Positions 1-9,647 of a DNA stretch of 64,000 bases are shown in pieces. The notes below the pieces were generated by a model. The model did not search any database and was not told the DNA's origin. It was given only the letters and a program-made list of their open reading frames with translations. Positions within the stretch are counted from its first letter, which is position 1. Every line of letters begins with the position of its first letter. Source of the DNA: Erwinia sp. JUb26 (lineage in GTDB: Bacteria > Pseudomonadota > Gammaproteobacteria > Enterobacterales > Enterobacteriaceae); assembly GCF_003751505.1 (NCBI RefSeq), contig NZ_RJVB01000006.1, positions 124,001-188,000 on the forward strand, in the 5' to 3' direction. The position numbers and the translations under genes are program-made.

Positions 1-405
1 CTTGCGGATAGAGTTATCATAGACCGTTTTCTCATCATTCTTAAAAAGATTGATGGCGGCAAACGCCACGCGATCTTTCTGCATATTTGCTACAAGTTCA
101 GATATTTGCTGCGCCGTGATATGCAAATCCGGGTTAAGCACAATAAAAATGTCCTCGCCCTGCATATTAAGTTTCTGCTGGCAGTAGTCAAAGACGAAAT
201 TATTGTTTTTACCAAAGCCTAAACCATAGTCACTGCCGATCATGACGATATTATTTTCAGCACACCAGTCATTTAACGCAACGGCATCCTGTGGCTTATT
301 ACACTTCAAAACCACGTTAAACTGTGATGCCAGTTCAGGCAGGCAGTTAATCTGCTTAATCATTTCGGCATGACCATGCGAAACAACGCTAATATAGATG
401 TTCAT
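1..405 (-). CDS. Family 2 glycosyltransferase, partial (3' end outside window)
   Basis: This is the N-terminal 135 codons of a glycosyltransferase, open to the window edge. The start is the ATG at 403-405, preceded by a GGGGTGG ribosome site and 15 bases after the stop of the GT4 gene. The protein begins MNIYISVVSHGH, the usual first beta strand of GT-A family 2 enzymes, and contains an IVLNPDLHI stretch where the DxD-type metal site of rhamnosyltransferase-like (WbbL-type) members lies. By family it would transfer a sugar from a nucleotide donor to the lipid-linked O-unit on the cytoplasmic membrane. A rhamnosyl role is inferred from the rfbBDAC genes in the same operon and is not shown by the sequence. 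Confidence 0.8.
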   Translation of the reverse strand, partial: MNIYISVVSHGHAEMIKQINCLPELASQFNVVLKCNKPQDAVALNDWCAENNIVMIGSDYGLGFGKNNNFVFDYCQQKLNMQGEDIFIVLNPDLHITAQQISELVANMQKDRVAFAAINLFKNDEKTVYDNSIRK

Positions 406-420
406 TCCACCCCTGAATAA

Positions 421-1494
421 CTAAAATTTATTAATCAAACCTGACCACATCGTGGCAACAACGTTCATTGAGTAGCTGCGGCTGGCCGCTAACGCTTTAT
501 CTGCCAGCCGTGCATGCCGCAAAGTATTCTGACTGAGGCCGTCAATCAGCTGCTTAGCCTTCCCGGCAAAGTCTTCCTCACGGCAGAGTAAGCCGTCTTC
601 GCCGTCCGTGATAATTTCTCGCGGTCCAATGTGATCGGAGGCAATCACCACACAGCCCTGACTCATTGCTTCAATAACAACCAGTCCGAACAGCTCCTCC
701 CAGCCATTTATCTTGCGTGATGGCAGCAGAAGGAAATGACTGCGGGCCATCAGGGATTTAAGCTGTTCGCGATCGCTGATGAATCCGTGGAAGTGTAGAT
801 TAGCGAGCCCGCGCTGATAGGCCGTCACCTGGCTTTCCGCCTCTCCCCGACCGGCAATATGAAATTCCAGCTCAGGATCGGCGGTCGCGGCATATTCAGC
901 CAGCTCAAGGCAGGTACCGACGCCTTTCGCTGCGGTAAGCCGACCGGTGAACAGGAAACGGTTCGGGCTTTGCTGCCATTTTTTTTCAAACGCGTCCGCG
1001 TTAATCGGATCGATGTCCACCACGTGAGGAATAGTGACAATGCGCGCCGTTAATTCAGGCAGAAACTGGCTAACCGATCGCGCGGTTTCATCGGTGACCG
1101 CAACAATGCCACTGAAGCGCGGTAGCCGGTGCCGCCACGCACGCTTTAGCCAGCCGCGCAGCGGTTTGGGATACTCAAACGGCACCTCGCCCTGCCACTG
1201 ATGCCAGGAGGTGTGCAGCAGAACGCGGTTGTGTTTACACAGAAAGCTGTAAATCAGCAGGCGAATATTAAACGGTGCCATGCCCAGTAGAATCGTTTGC
1301 TGTCTGATAAACGGTAGCTTAAACAGAAAGAAAAACGAATTGAGCGTTTCGCGCTGGATCCTGCGGTACTTCAGCAAATCGCGCAGCATAAACCGAAACG
1401 GGCGCGTATTCAGATACACCACATCGGCAACCTGCTCCAGCGCTTTAAAATAGGGTTTGCCGTCAAAATCGTGCAGGACGATGACTTTCTTCAT
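421..1494 (-). CDS. GT4-type glycosyltransferase of the O-antigen operon
   Basis: A 357-residue cytoplasmic glycosyltransferase of GT-B fold. The C-terminal half has the typical GT4 pattern: FLFTGRLTAAKG for the donor domain and the E-x7-E motif in EELFGLVVIEAM followed by G-CVVIASD. The start codon overlaps the stop of the upstream two-domain transferase as ATGA (1491-1494), so the two are translationally coupled. It would add one sugar to the undecaprenyl-linked O-unit; donor and acceptor cannot be read from the sequence. The family assignment is firm, the position in the pathway is inferred from the operon. Confidence 0.85.
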   Translation of the reverse strand: MKKVIVLHDFDGKPYFKALEQVADVVYLNTRPFRFMLRDLLKYRRIQRETLNSFFFLFKLPFIRQQTILLGMAPFNIRLLIYSFLCKHNRVLLHTSWHQWQGEVPFEYPKPLRGWLKRAWRHRLPRFSGIVAVTDETARSVSQFLPELTARIVTIPHVVDIDPINADAFEKKWQQSPNRFLFTGRLTAAKGVGTCLELAEYAATADPELEFHIAGRGEAESQVTAYQRGLANLHFHGFISDREQLKSLMARSHFLLLPSRKINGWEELFGLVVIEAMSQGCVVIASDHIGPREIITDGEDGLLCREEDFAGKAKQLIDGLSQNTLRHARLADKALAASRSYSMNVVATMWSGLINKF

Positions 1495-3671
1495 AGCCAG
1501 GTTTCCAGAATGCGGTCAAGCTTCTGCCAGGTGCTTTTCCAGCTGAATTTTTGCAAAATCACCTCGGCCTGGTCGGGATAAAACTGCGGTTTCTCCAACA
1601 GCAGGGCCACCAGCGCGGCGTGATTTCCCAACTCAAAATAGCGAATATTGTCGTTCGCAAATTCCCGGAACGCCGGAATATCGGAAGCAATCACCGGGCA
1701 GCCGTTGGCCAGCGCTTCGAGGATGGGTAAACCGAATCCTTCGTATAGCGAAGGGAACACAAAGACGCGCGCATGTTGATACAGGGCCACCAGCTGTTCA
1801 TCGCTGACGAAGCCGGGATAAATCACCCCTTCCTGCGGCGAAGCGGCGGTATGCCCCACTAATACCAGAGACAGTCCCGGCTGCGTTTTGCGCAGTTCAG
1901 CAAACGCCGCCAGCAGCGCAGGAATGTTTTTATGCGGTCGATTATTGCCCGTATAGAGCAGATAGCCTTTATCCTGTAAACCCAGCGTATGAATAATCGC
2001 GCTGTCCGGCTGTGCGGTGAGGAACAGGCCTTCGCCGGTGACGGCCGAATCCCGCTGATAAAGTGCCCTGACGTCATCCCGCGTGGTGGCGGAAACGCTC
2101 AACACCAAATCGCTGGCGGCCATACTTTTCCCCACCAGCAGGCGAAAATAGCGTTTACCTATCAGCTTTTTGAGCCAGCCGCTGAAGAATTCCGGCACCA
2201 GCTCAAACATTAAATCATGCACCGTGACCGCGGATTTGATCCCTTTGACCGGGCGCATCAGTCCGGAATAGTGGAAGCTGATGTAGTGGGTGTAATCCTG
2301 CTGTTTTAACCAGCCGGGGAAACGCATCCAGTGCAGCAGATTAAACGCTTTGAGCGCAATCACCTGCTGTCGACATGCGACATCAGGCCGTGCTTCATTC
2401 AGCAGTGCTGTCACGTTATCCGCGCCGTATTTCTCGATGTAATAAGCCAGAAACTTCTCTGAGTAACGCGCAATGCCCGTTGGGCGGGCCGTCATCAGGC
2501 GGCAGTCTAATACTATTTTTGGCACTCGGTTTATCCCTAAAGCCGCGTTAAACGCAGAGGAGGAAAGCTGCGGATTAAACGTCTGGTTGAACTTTTCCTG
2601 CACGATCTTAATCAGTTCCGCATTTTCATGCTGCTGCGCGGAAGCCGACGCCATCATCGCGATCGCCCGCGGCAAATCGTCCGCCGGGAAGCGCCACTGC
2701 GGCGGCAGGAACTCCTTCATGCCGTCGACATCACTGCCGAACACCACCCGCCCCAGCTTCACCGCCTCAACCATCACCAGCGGCACGCCTTCAAAGCGGG
2801 AAGGCAGCACGATGCCATCCGCCGCCTGGATCAGCGCTTCAATGCGATCGGGCGCGCACCAGCCGTGGAACACAATGTTTGCGTTGCCTGCAAACTCCGC
2901 GCGCAGCAACTCTGATTCAGCTGAGCTGTTATCACCGACGATATGCAGATTTAAATCGCTGTGGGCCTGCTGAGCGGTAAACGCTCGCAGGAATTCCTGC
3001 TGCCTTTTCTGCAGGAAATCAACGCGGCCGATTAACAGGAAGTTAATCCCGGCGGGAAGCTCAACCGGTTTGACGGAAGGACGCGTGGAGAACGTCGGTT
3101 CGTTGAAGTTGTAAACAAGGCTGATTTTTTCTTCCGGCACGGCAAAATCGGCGACCAGCTCTCGCTTGTTAAACTCGGAGATGGTGATGAAGTTATGTGC
3201 CAGCGGGTAATAAAACAGCCGGTTAAGCCAGTCACGAAAGCCGCCCAGCGTCACGCCCAGCAGGCGACTTCTTTTGGTTATCGGGATGTAGGACAGCACC
3301 TTACAGCCGGAAAGCCGTGCCACCAGCAGCGACAAGCCGCCGATTTCGATGGTGCCCTGCACGACCATCACCTGGGTAAAACCGCCGTTTCTGATGATGC
3401 GGTACAGGGCAAAGGCATCGCGCCAGGCCAGCAGATTGGTCAGCGGTCGGACCGGAAAACCCGAAAACTCGTGGGTTATTACCACAATCGGCAGGCCCGT
3501 GCGCACCTTCAGGTTATCGATTTCGTCGATCAGCTTCTGATTTTTCTTATTGGCAACGATGGTGATATTTTGACCCGCCGGACATTCACTCTGGGCCAAC
3601 AGCCGCAGGAACATCTCTTCATGTCCCCCGTAAACGGGCGATTCATCAATAAACAGCGTTGTATTAAACAT
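1491..3671 (-). CDS. Two-domain fused GT4 glycosyltransferase
   Basis: A 726-residue protein made of two complete GT4 modules. Module 1 covers about residues 1-370, with an FEGVPLVMVEA E-x7-E motif. Module 2 covers about 380-726 and begins VPKIVLDCRLM; it carries LYTGNNRPHKN and YEGFGLPILEA with its own E-x7-E motif. Single GT4 enzymes are about 350-400 residues, so this is a head-to-tail fusion of two enzymes. Both E-x7-E motifs are intact, which suggests that both halves are active and add two successive sugars. It overlaps wzy by 8 bases at its start and the next transferase by ATGA at its end. Donor specificity is unknown. Confidence 0.87.
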   Translation of the reverse strand: MFNTTLFIDESPVYGGHEEMFLRLLAQSECPAGQNITIVANKKNQKLIDEIDNLKVRTGLPIVVITHEFSGFPVRPLTNLLAWRDAFALYRIIRNGGFTQVMVVQGTIEIGGLSLLVARLSGCKVLSYIPITKRSRLLGVTLGGFRDWLNRLFYYPLAHNFITISEFNKRELVADFAVPEEKISLVYNFNEPTFSTRPSVKPVELPAGINFLLIGRVDFLQKRQQEFLRAFTAQQAHSDLNLHIVGDNSSAESELLRAEFAGNANIVFHGWCAPDRIEALIQAADGIVLPSRFEGVPLVMVEAVKLGRVVFGSDVDGMKEFLPPQWRFPADDLPRAIAMMASASAQQHENAELIKIVQEKFNQTFNPQLSSSAFNAALGINRVPKIVLDCRLMTARPTGIARYSEKFLAYYIEKYGADNVTALLNEARPDVACRQQVIALKAFNLLHWMRFPGWLKQQDYTHYISFHYSGLMRPVKGIKSAVTVHDLMFELVPEFFSGWLKKLIGKRYFRLLVGKSMAASDLVLSVSATTRDDVRALYQRDSAVTGEGLFLTAQPDSAIIHTLGLQDKGYLLYTGNNRPHKNIPALLAAFAELRKTQPGLSLVLVGHTAASPQEGVIYPGFVSDEQLVALYQHARVFVFPSLYEGFGLPILEALANGCPVIASDIPAFREFANDNIRYFELGNHAALVALLLEKPQFYPDQAEVILQKFSWKSTWQKLDRILETWL

Positions 3672-4827
3672 TTTGCCTCGTGCGTTTATTCAATCTGTCA
3701 TTTCTCAGATAGATGGCATGCCCCATAACGTAAAATTCCAACGCCATAATGTTGAAAAACCCGTCGAAGGCCAGGTCCTGCATCAGGGCAATATTGAGGA
3801 TGACAAAGACGATTAAATAGCGCGTTTTGCTATGGTAGCGGATTAGAATCCAGCCGATGAACACCAGGGCCAGTAACCACATAAACATCACGATGGTGCC
3901 GGAAACACGGACCAGATCCAGCAGCATATTGTGGAACCAGATGCCGGTGTAGCCTTCCGCCTGCACCTGCATACCGCCAAACGGATAATTCAGGAAATTG
4001 CTAAAACCGTAGACCAGCATACTGAAGCGCGGGCTATCGATGCCACGTTCGGAGAAGCCCCCAAAGTCCAGCAGCGACATCCAGCGGGAAATATCGATGG
4101 CAAACAGGGCCAGCGTCACAATCAATACGCCCACGGCACAGATCAGCAGTAGCCGCTTGGGGTTTGACGAGGTTTTAAACGCGAAGAACAGCACCAGCAA
4201 AATAAAGGCGGCACGCGAACCCAGATACACCGCGCTGAATACGAAACACAACAGGGACAGCACCGTGAGCATAATCAGATGGCGCATCTGCCAGTTGTTG
4301 TTCAGCCAGACGATGGTGAACAGCACCAGCTGCAGCGCATACAGCGGCGAGTTTTCTTCACTGCGGTTGACGACGTCATAGACCAGGTTATATCCCGGGT
4401 AGCCGTGCAGCTTACTGTAAATACAAACAATCAGCACATAGGCAATGCTGCACAGGCAAAAGAAGTTAATCCAGGTTTTGCGGCGCGTTTGCGCCTCCTG
4501 ATAGCCCAGCACAAAGAACAGAATAAAACTGAAAACAATCAGCAACACCAGGTTGGTAAATTTGCCCGGGCCACGCTCAAAATGCCCCAGGCCGAAGACA
4601 TACCACAGCGTAAAGAACACCATGATGTAGCCGACAAACAGGTAGCTGCGCATCGGTGCCCTGAAGCGAATCAGCACCACGATGCTGGATAGCAGCATAA
4701 ACAGGATAGCCAGCACCAGAATGCGGAAAGAGACGCTAAAAATCGTCAAGCCGATCAGCAGGTTGAACAGCAGTGTTTCATACTGGCGATAGCCGTTAGG
4801 GACTGGCGGTGCGATCTCAGTCGACAT
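3664..4827 (-). CDS. wzy: O-antigen polymerase (Wzy-like)
   Basis: A 387-residue integral membrane protein with about ten to twelve hydrophobic segments and a larger hydrophilic stretch in the second half (about residues 250-300, with SERGIDSPRFSMLVYGF and GGMQVQAEGYTGIWFHN), as in O-antigen ligase/polymerase family proteins. Wzy polymerases join lipid-linked repeat units in the periplasm. Sequence conservation in this family is very low, so the call rests on topology, length and position next to the wzx flippase and glycosyltransferase genes. It overlaps wzx by 11 bases and the downstream fused transferase by 8. A ligase (WaaL-type) is the alternative but is less likely inside this operon. 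Confidence 0.75.
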   Translation of the reverse strand: MSTEIAPPVPNGYRQYETLLFNLLIGLTIFSVSFRILVLAILFMLLSSIVVLIRFRAPMRSYLFVGYIMVFFTLWYVFGLGHFERGPGKFTNLVLLIVFSFILFFVLGYQEAQTRRKTWINFFCLCSIAYVLIVCIYSKLHGYPGYNLVYDVVNRSEENSPLYALQLVLFTIVWLNNNWQMRHLIMLTVLSLLCFVFSAVYLGSRAAFILLVLFFAFKTSSNPKRLLLICAVGVLIVTLALFAIDISRWMSLLDFGGFSERGIDSPRFSMLVYGFSNFLNYPFGGMQVQAEGYTGIWFHNMLLDLVRVSGTIVMFMWLLALVFIGWILIRYHSKTRYLIVFVILNIALMQDLAFDGFFNIMALEFYVMGHAIYLRNDRLNKRTRQNV

Positions 4828-6100
4828 GTTTTACCATTTTTTTATCAAATTTCTTAGCCATGACCATCACCATAACGGAAAGAGAAAAATAGGCCGCGGC
4901 GTTAACCAGTGAAAACACGGCCATCGCGCCCAGGCTCGATTTAAGCACCAGCACGCCAAACATCAACGCGGCCGCGCGCAGCACCATTGAAATCACCTCA
5001 TACGCCAGGAAGTAGTGCTGGATTTTTAATGAGGGAATGGAATCAATCGCCGGCCTGGCTCCCAGCCAGAAGATACAGTAAATCGCCATCCACTGTCCGT
5101 ATTCGCCGGCGATATGCCATTTCTCGCCGAACACCAGGCTAAAAATCCACGGGCCGAAAAGAATGACCACCAGATAAATGGCGGCGGAGGTCAGCAGCAG
5201 CAGCAGCGTTGATTTAGTGATGAAGGCGAAAATGGGTGAACCGCTGTTCACCTTTTCGCTGACGCGCGGGTAATAGACGTTACTGATTGCGCCACTCAAC
5301 AGCGTAACCGGCGCGCCGAGTATGGTTTGTGCCAGCGCGTAGAATCCGGCTTCGGCGGCACCGAAATAGTAACCGATAATAAACACCGGCAAACTTTGCG
5401 AGAGCGAGTTAACCAGCGCCTGCGGCGTGCGAAAAAGCGGGAAGTCATAGTAGTGGCGGGCAACCCGCTTAATGCGGCTAAAACGAAACGTGCGGGATTT
5501 AACGCGCAGACCGGCTTTCAGCGCCCGGCCAAAAAACTGTAGCGCCTGCAGCAGGTAGCCAACGGCCGTAATCCCCACCAGCGTTACCGGTAGTGGCGCC
5601 AGCATCCCGCCCCCTACCCGCAAAATATTGACCGCCGCGGCCTGAATCACCGAAATATGCGCGATTTGCTTGTAGCTGCGCGTACGGATCAACCACTGCT
5701 GGCCGCTCAGCTGAAACGGCAGCGCCAGTATCATCAAGGGGATTAACAGCCAGAACCACAGCGGATATTTGTCCGTTGGCAGCGCATGCGGAAACGCAAT
5801 CTGCGCAAAGGCCAGCAGCAGCAGAGACAGAACGGCGATGATGCCGCCAAGCCATAAACAGAGCCTGACCAGCAGCGAGGCCAGAAGCGTGCGTTTTGGC
5901 AGGACCACCGCAATGGGATAGCTCAGCGCCGAAAGCGGGATCAGGATATTAATCACCGACATAAAACTGCCCATCATCCCGTAAGCCTCGGGGCCATACT
6001 GGCGGGTGATGATGGGAATAAAGGCCAGATAGATGATCTGCGCCAGCGCCGTTCCGGAGGCGAGGATAATAATACTTCTAAACAGTCCGTTCTTTAGCAT
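4817..6100 (-). CDS. wzx: O-antigen flippase (Wzx-like, MATE/MVF superfamily)
   Basis: A 427-residue protein with twelve or so transmembrane segments spread evenly along its length and the polysaccharide-biosynthesis exporter pattern (start GLFRSIIILASGTALAQ, mid-region FPLFRTPQALVNSLSQSLP, then GYYFGAAEAGFYALA). Members flip undecaprenyl-PP-linked O-units across the inner membrane. It follows rfbC by 27 bases and overlaps wzy, which is the usual neighbour. The family is clear; the substrate, presumably a rhamnose-containing unit begun by the WecA-like enzyme, is inferred from the operon. Confidence 0.88.
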   Translation of the reverse strand: MLKNGLFRSIIILASGTALAQIIYLAFIPIITRQYGPEAYGMMGSFMSVINILIPLSALSYPIAVVLPKRTLLASLLVRLCLWLGGIIAVLSLLLLAFAQIAFPHALPTDKYPLWFWLLIPLMILALPFQLSGQQWLIRTRSYKQIAHISVIQAAAVNILRVGGGMLAPLPVTLVGITAVGYLLQALQFFGRALKAGLRVKSRTFRFSRIKRVARHYYDFPLFRTPQALVNSLSQSLPVFIIGYYFGAAEAGFYALAQTILGAPVTLLSGAISNVYYPRVSEKVNSGSPIFAFITKSTLLLLLTSAAIYLVVILFGPWIFSLVFGEKWHIAGEYGQWMAIYCIFWLGARPAIDSIPSLKIQHYFLAYEVISMVLRAAALMFGVLVLKSSLGAMAVFSLVNAAAYFSLSVMVMVMAKKFDKKMVKHVD

Positions 6101-6127
6101 AGTGAATCAATGGCCGTACGGTTCAGG

Positions 6128-6664
6128 TTAAACGCAATTGAGCAGAGGCTGGCGGCGGTCTTTCTCAGAGAGTAAAGGCTGCTCACGCAAAGGCCATTCA
6201 ATGTTCAGCGTTGGGTCGTTCCAGATAATGCCCCGATCGCTTTGCGGATGGTAATAATTCGTGGTTTTGTACAGGAACTCTGCACTCTCGCTCAACACCA
6301 GAAAACCGTGCGCGAAACCTTCAGGGATCCACAGCTGGCGCTTATTGTCCGCCGAAAGGTTAACACCGACCCACTTAGCGTAAGTCGGAGAATCGGGGCG
6401 GATATCAACGGCAACGTCGAAAACTTCACCGGCCGTGCAGCGCACCAGTTTACCCTGTGCGTACGGCGCGAGCTGATAGTGCAAGCCGCGCAGCACGCCG
6501 CCTGCCGATTTGGAGTGGTTATCCTGTACAAATTCGACGCTGCGCCCTACCGCTTCTTCAAACGCCTTATGGTTAAAGCTTTCAAAGAAAAAACCACGTT
6601 CATCCCCGTAAACGGCTGGTTCAAAAATTAATACGTCCGGGATCGCCGTTTGAGTTACCTTCAT
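6128..6664 (-). CDS. rfbC: dTDP-4-dehydrorhamnose 3,5-epimerase
   Basis: A 178-residue cupin-fold RmlC. It converts dTDP-4-dehydro-6-deoxy-D-glucose to the L-lyxo isomer, the third step of dTDP-L-rhamnose synthesis in the cytoplasm. Family motifs are visible: an FEPAVYGDERGFFFESF opening, QDNHSKSAGGVLRGLHYQ with the catalytic His, and WIPEGFAHGFLVLSE. Length is normal for the family. The ATG lies one base after the rfbA stop, so translation is coupled. Order rfbB-rfbD-rfbA-rfbC is the common enterobacterial one. Confidence 0.97.
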   Translation of the reverse strand: MKVTQTAIPDVLIFEPAVYGDERGFFFESFNHKAFEEAVGRSVEFVQDNHSKSAGGVLRGLHYQLAPYAQGKLVRCTAGEVFDVAVDIRPDSPTYAKWVGVNLSADNKRQLWIPEGFAHGFLVLSESAEFLYKTTNYYHPQSDRGIIWNDPTLNIEWPLREQPLLSEKDRRQPLLNCV

Positions 6665-6665
6665 T

Positions 6666-7544
6666 TCAGAACTGACCTTTAATCATTTTTAGTAAGTACT
6701 TGCCGTAATCATTCTTGGCCAGCGGCTCCGCCAGCTTTTTCACCTGCGCCGCATCGATAAAGCCTTTGCGGTAGGCAATCTCTTCCGGGCAGGAGACCTT
6801 CAGCCCCTGACGGTCTTCGATGGTCTTAATGAAGTTACTGGCTTCAATCAGGCTGTGGTGCGTACCGGTATCCAGCCACGCATAGCCACGGCCCATCATC
6901 GCCACTTTCAGCGTGCCGCGCTCCATGTACAGGCGGTTGATGTCGGTAATTTCCAGCTCGCCGCGCGGGGAAGGCTTGAGGCTTTTCGCCATCTCAACGA
7001 CGCTGTTGTCGTAGAAATACAGGCCGGTCACCGCGTAGTTGCTTTTCGGCTCCAGCGGTTTTTCTTCCAGCGAGACCGCGATGCCCTGCCTGTCGAATTC
7101 CACCACGCCGTAGCGCTCCGGATCGTTGACGTGGTAGGCAAATACCGTGGCACCGGAAGGCTGACTGACGGCCTCCTCCAGCTCTTTCGGCAGATCGTGT
7201 CCGTAAAAAATATTGTCGCCGAGCACCAGCGCGCAGTTATCGTCGCCGATAAACTCTTCGCCGATAATAAACGCCTGCGCCAGCCCGTCCGGACTGTCCT
7301 GCACTTTGTATTGAAGATTCAGCCCCCACTGGCTGCCGTCGCCCAGCAGCTGTTCGAAGCGCGGCGTGTCCTGCGGCGTACTGATAATCAGAATATCGCG
7401 GATCCCGGCCAGCATCAGGGTGCTGATCGGATAATAGATCATCGGCTTATCGTAGATCGGCAGCAGCTGCTTGCTCACCGCCATGGTGACCGGGTAGAGG
7501 CGGGTTCCGGAACCGCCAGCGAGAATAATGCCTTTACGCTTCAT
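6666..7544 (-). CDS. rfbA: Glucose-1-phosphate thymidylyltransferase
   Basis: A 292-residue RmlA, the first enzyme of dTDP-L-rhamnose synthesis (glucose-1-phosphate plus dTTP to dTDP-glucose). The nucleotidyltransferase signature [16 protein letters not shown] and the [15 protein letters not shown] stretch lie at the N-terminus, and [10 protein letters not shown] gives the metal-binding Asp region. Full family length. It starts 32 bases after rfbD in the same operon. The enzyme is usually feedback-inhibited by dTDP-rhamnose. Confidence 0.97.
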   Translation of the reverse strand: MKRKGIILAGGSGTRLYPVTMAVSKQLLPIYDKPMIYYPISTLMLAGIRDILIISTPQDTPRFEQLLGDGSQWGLNLQYKVQDSPDGLAQAFIIGEEFIGDDNCALVLGDNIFYGHDLPKELEEAVSQPSGATVFAYHVNDPERYGVVEFDRQGIAVSLEEKPLEPKSNYAVTGLYFYDNSVVEMAKSLKPSPRGELEITDINRLYMERGTLKVAMMGRGYAWLDTGTHHSLIEASNFIKTIEDRQGLKVSCPEEIAYRKGFIDAAQVKKLAEPLAKNDYGKYLLKMIKGQF

Positions 7545-7576
7545 AATTTTTCTCTTTTTAATTCAAACGCAGAGGT

Positions 7577-8479
7577 TCAAAGCAGGTTCCGCGCATCGTT
7601 GAGTTCCTGCAGCATCCGCCGCACGCCCAGCTGCCATTCCGGCAGGGTGAGTCCGAAGGTCGAGCAGAACTTATCAGTCGCCAGTCGGGAATTCAGCGGA
7701 CGGCGCGCGGGCGTGGGATAGCTGCTGGTGGGCACCGCATGCAGATGTTTCAATGTCAGTTCACGCCCCCCACTGCGGGCTTCGGCAAACACAAAGCGGG
7801 CGTAATCGAACCAGCTCGTCGTGCCGGATGCCACCAGATGGTACAGCCCTGTCGCGTCCGGGGTGCGTTGCACCATGCGGATCGCGTGTGCGGTGCAGTC
7901 CGCAATTAAATCGGCACCGGTCGGTGCGCCAAACTGATCGTTAATCACCGACAGTTCTTCACGTTCGGCGGCCAGACGCAGCATGGTTTTGGCGAAGTTA
8001 TTGCCCCGGCTGGCATACACCCAGCTGGTCCTGAAGATGAGATGTTTTTTGCAATGCTGCTGGATTGCCCGCTCACCCGCCAGCTTGCTGGCACCGTAAA
8101 CGTTCTGCGGGCCGGTGGCATCGCTTTCCTGCCACGGGCGATCGCCCTCCCCCGGAAAGACATAATCGGTGGAGTAATGCACCAGCAGCGCGCCCAGCTT
8201 ATGGGCTTCTTTTGCCAGCACCTCAACGCTCGCGGCATTGACCTGATGCGCCTGTTCGGTTTCCGATTCGGCTTTGTCTACCGCCGTCCAGGCCGCGGCA
8301 TTCACAATCACATCGGGGCACAGTTGACGCACGGTTTCAGCGAGATCCTGCGGGCGCGCAAAGTCGCCGCAGTAGTCAGTTGAGTCAGAAGCCAGCGCCG
8401 TCAGTTGCCCCAAGGGGGCCAGCGCGCGCTGCAGCTCCCATCCCACCTGGCCGTTTTTACCCAGCAGCAGAATTTTCAC
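7577..8479 (-). CDS. rfbD: dTDP-4-dehydrorhamnose reductase
   Basis: A 300-residue RmlD, the NAD(P)H-dependent last step to dTDP-L-rhamnose. The chosen start is the GTG at 8477-8479: it gives the expected first strand [14 protein letters not shown] with the Rossmann glycine pattern, the expected length (about 299 residues), and a GTGA overlap with the rfbB stop. A longer open frame runs upstream inside rfbB but has no family similarity. The short-chain dehydrogenase Tyr and Lys are seen in [10 protein letters not shown], and the STDYVFPGE motif is present. Confidence 0.96.
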   Translation of the reverse strand: MKILLLGKNGQVGWELQRALAPLGQLTALASDSTDYCGDFARPQDLAETVRQLCPDVIVNAAAWTAVDKAESETEQAHQVNAASVEVLAKEAHKLGALLVHYSTDYVFPGEGDRPWQESDATGPQNVYGASKLAGERAIQQHCKKHLIFRTSWVYASRGNNFAKTMLRLAAEREELSVINDQFGAPTGADLIADCTAHAIRMVQRTPDATGLYHLVASGTTSWFDYARFVFAEARSGGRELTLKHLHAVPTSSYPTPARRPLNSRLATDKFCSTFGLTLPEWQLGVRRMLQELNDARNLL

Positions 8480-9567
8480 GACTGACGCTCGCTGTAGTTT
8501 TGTGCGATCCAAGACTGATAGGCACCGCTTTTGACGTTGCTGACCCACTCGGTGTTGTCCAGGTACCACTGCACGGTTTTACGAATGCCGCTTTCAAAGG
8601 TCTCCTGCGGCTGCCAGCCAAGCTCGCGGCCGATTTTATCGGCATCGATCGCATAGCGCCGATCGTGGCCAGGACGGTCCGCGACGTAGCTGATTTGCTG
8701 GCGATAGCTTCCTGCTTTCGGCACCATCTCGTCCAGCAGGTCGCAGATCGTTTCCACCACCTGCAGGTTCTGCTTCTCGTTGTGGCCGCCAATATTGTAG
8801 GTTTCGCCCACGCTGCCTTTCGTCACTACCGTATACAGCGCGCGCGCGTGATCTTCGACATACAGCCAGTCGCGGATCTGATCGCCCCTGCCGTAAATCG
8901 GCAGATTTTTGCCTTCCAGCGCGTTAAGGATCACCAGCGGAATGAGCTTCTCCGGGAAGTGATAAGGGCCGTAGTTGTTGGAACAGTTAGTGACCACCGT
9001 CGGCAGGCCATAGGTACGCAGCCACGCGCGAACCAGATGGTCGCTGGAGGCTTTAGAGGCCGAATAGGGGCTGCTGGGAGCATATGAGGTGGTTTCGGTG
9101 AACAGCGGCAGGGGGCTTTGTGCATCGCCGACTTCATCCGGATGCGGTAAATCGCCATACACTTCATCGGTCGAAATATGATGGAAACGGAAAGCCGCCC
9201 TGCGCGAACCGTCCAGCTGGTTCCAGTACTGGCGGGCAGCCTCCAGGAGCACATAAGTTCCGACGATATTGGTTTCAATAAAATCAGCGGGGCCGCTGAT
9301 AGAACGATCAACATGGCTTTCCGCAGCCAGGTGCATCACCGCGTCCGGCTGATGGCGGGCAAAAATGGCCGCCATGGCGGTTTTATCGCAGATATCGGCC
9401 TGCTCAAAGGCATAGCGGGGATCTGAACTGACCGAGGCAATGGATTCGAGGTTGCCTGCATAGGTGAGCTTATCAACGTTGACGACGCTGTCAGTGGTTT
9501 CGCTGATGATATGACGTACGACGGCGGAGCCGATAAATCCGGCGCCGCCGGTCACTAAAATTTTCAC
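8476..9567 (-). CDS. rfbB: dTDP-glucose 4,6-dehydratase
   Basis: A 363-residue RmlB of the extended short-chain dehydrogenase family; it makes dTDP-4-dehydro-6-deoxy-D-glucose with bound NAD. It has the nucleotide motif [11 protein letters not shown], the [11 protein letters not shown] segment, [11 protein letters not shown] with the catalytic Asp-Glu pair, and [11 protein letters not shown] with Tyr and Lys. The start is GTG (9565-9567) behind an AAGAGAG ribosome site, so both rfbB and rfbD use GTG here. It is 80 bases downstream of the wecA-like gene with a hairpin between them. Confidence 0.97.
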   Translation of the reverse strand: MKILVTGGAGFIGSAVVRHIISETTDSVVNVDKLTYAGNLESIASVSSDPRYAFEQADICDKTAMAAIFARHQPDAVMHLAAESHVDRSISGPADFIETNIVGTYVLLEAARQYWNQLDGSRRAAFRFHHISTDEVYGDLPHPDEVGDAQSPLPLFTETTSYAPSSPYSASKASSDHLVRAWLRTYGLPTVVTNCSNNYGPYHFPEKLIPLVILNALEGKNLPIYGRGDQIRDWLYVEDHARALYTVVTKGSVGETYNIGGHNEKQNLQVVETICDLLDEMVPKAGSYRQQISYVADRPGHDRRYAIDADKIGRELGWQPQETFESGIRKTVQWYLDNTEWVSNVKSGAYQSWIAQNYSERQS

Positions 9568-9600
9568 GCGGTATCTCTCTTGTTATAGCGCCTGGCAAAG

Positions 9601-9630
9601 TTGCGCTGAGGAACGGTGTCCCCAGCGCAA
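9601..9630 (-). other. Intercistronic hairpin between wecA-like gene and rfbB
   Basis: An inverted repeat with 11-base arms (TTGCGCTGAGG and CCCCAGCGCAA, one G-U pair in the RNA) and an 8-base loop. No T-run follows on either side, so it is probably an RNA processing or stability element rather than a terminator. Confidence 0.45.
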
Positions 9631-9647
9631 AGGCACGCCAAATCGGC

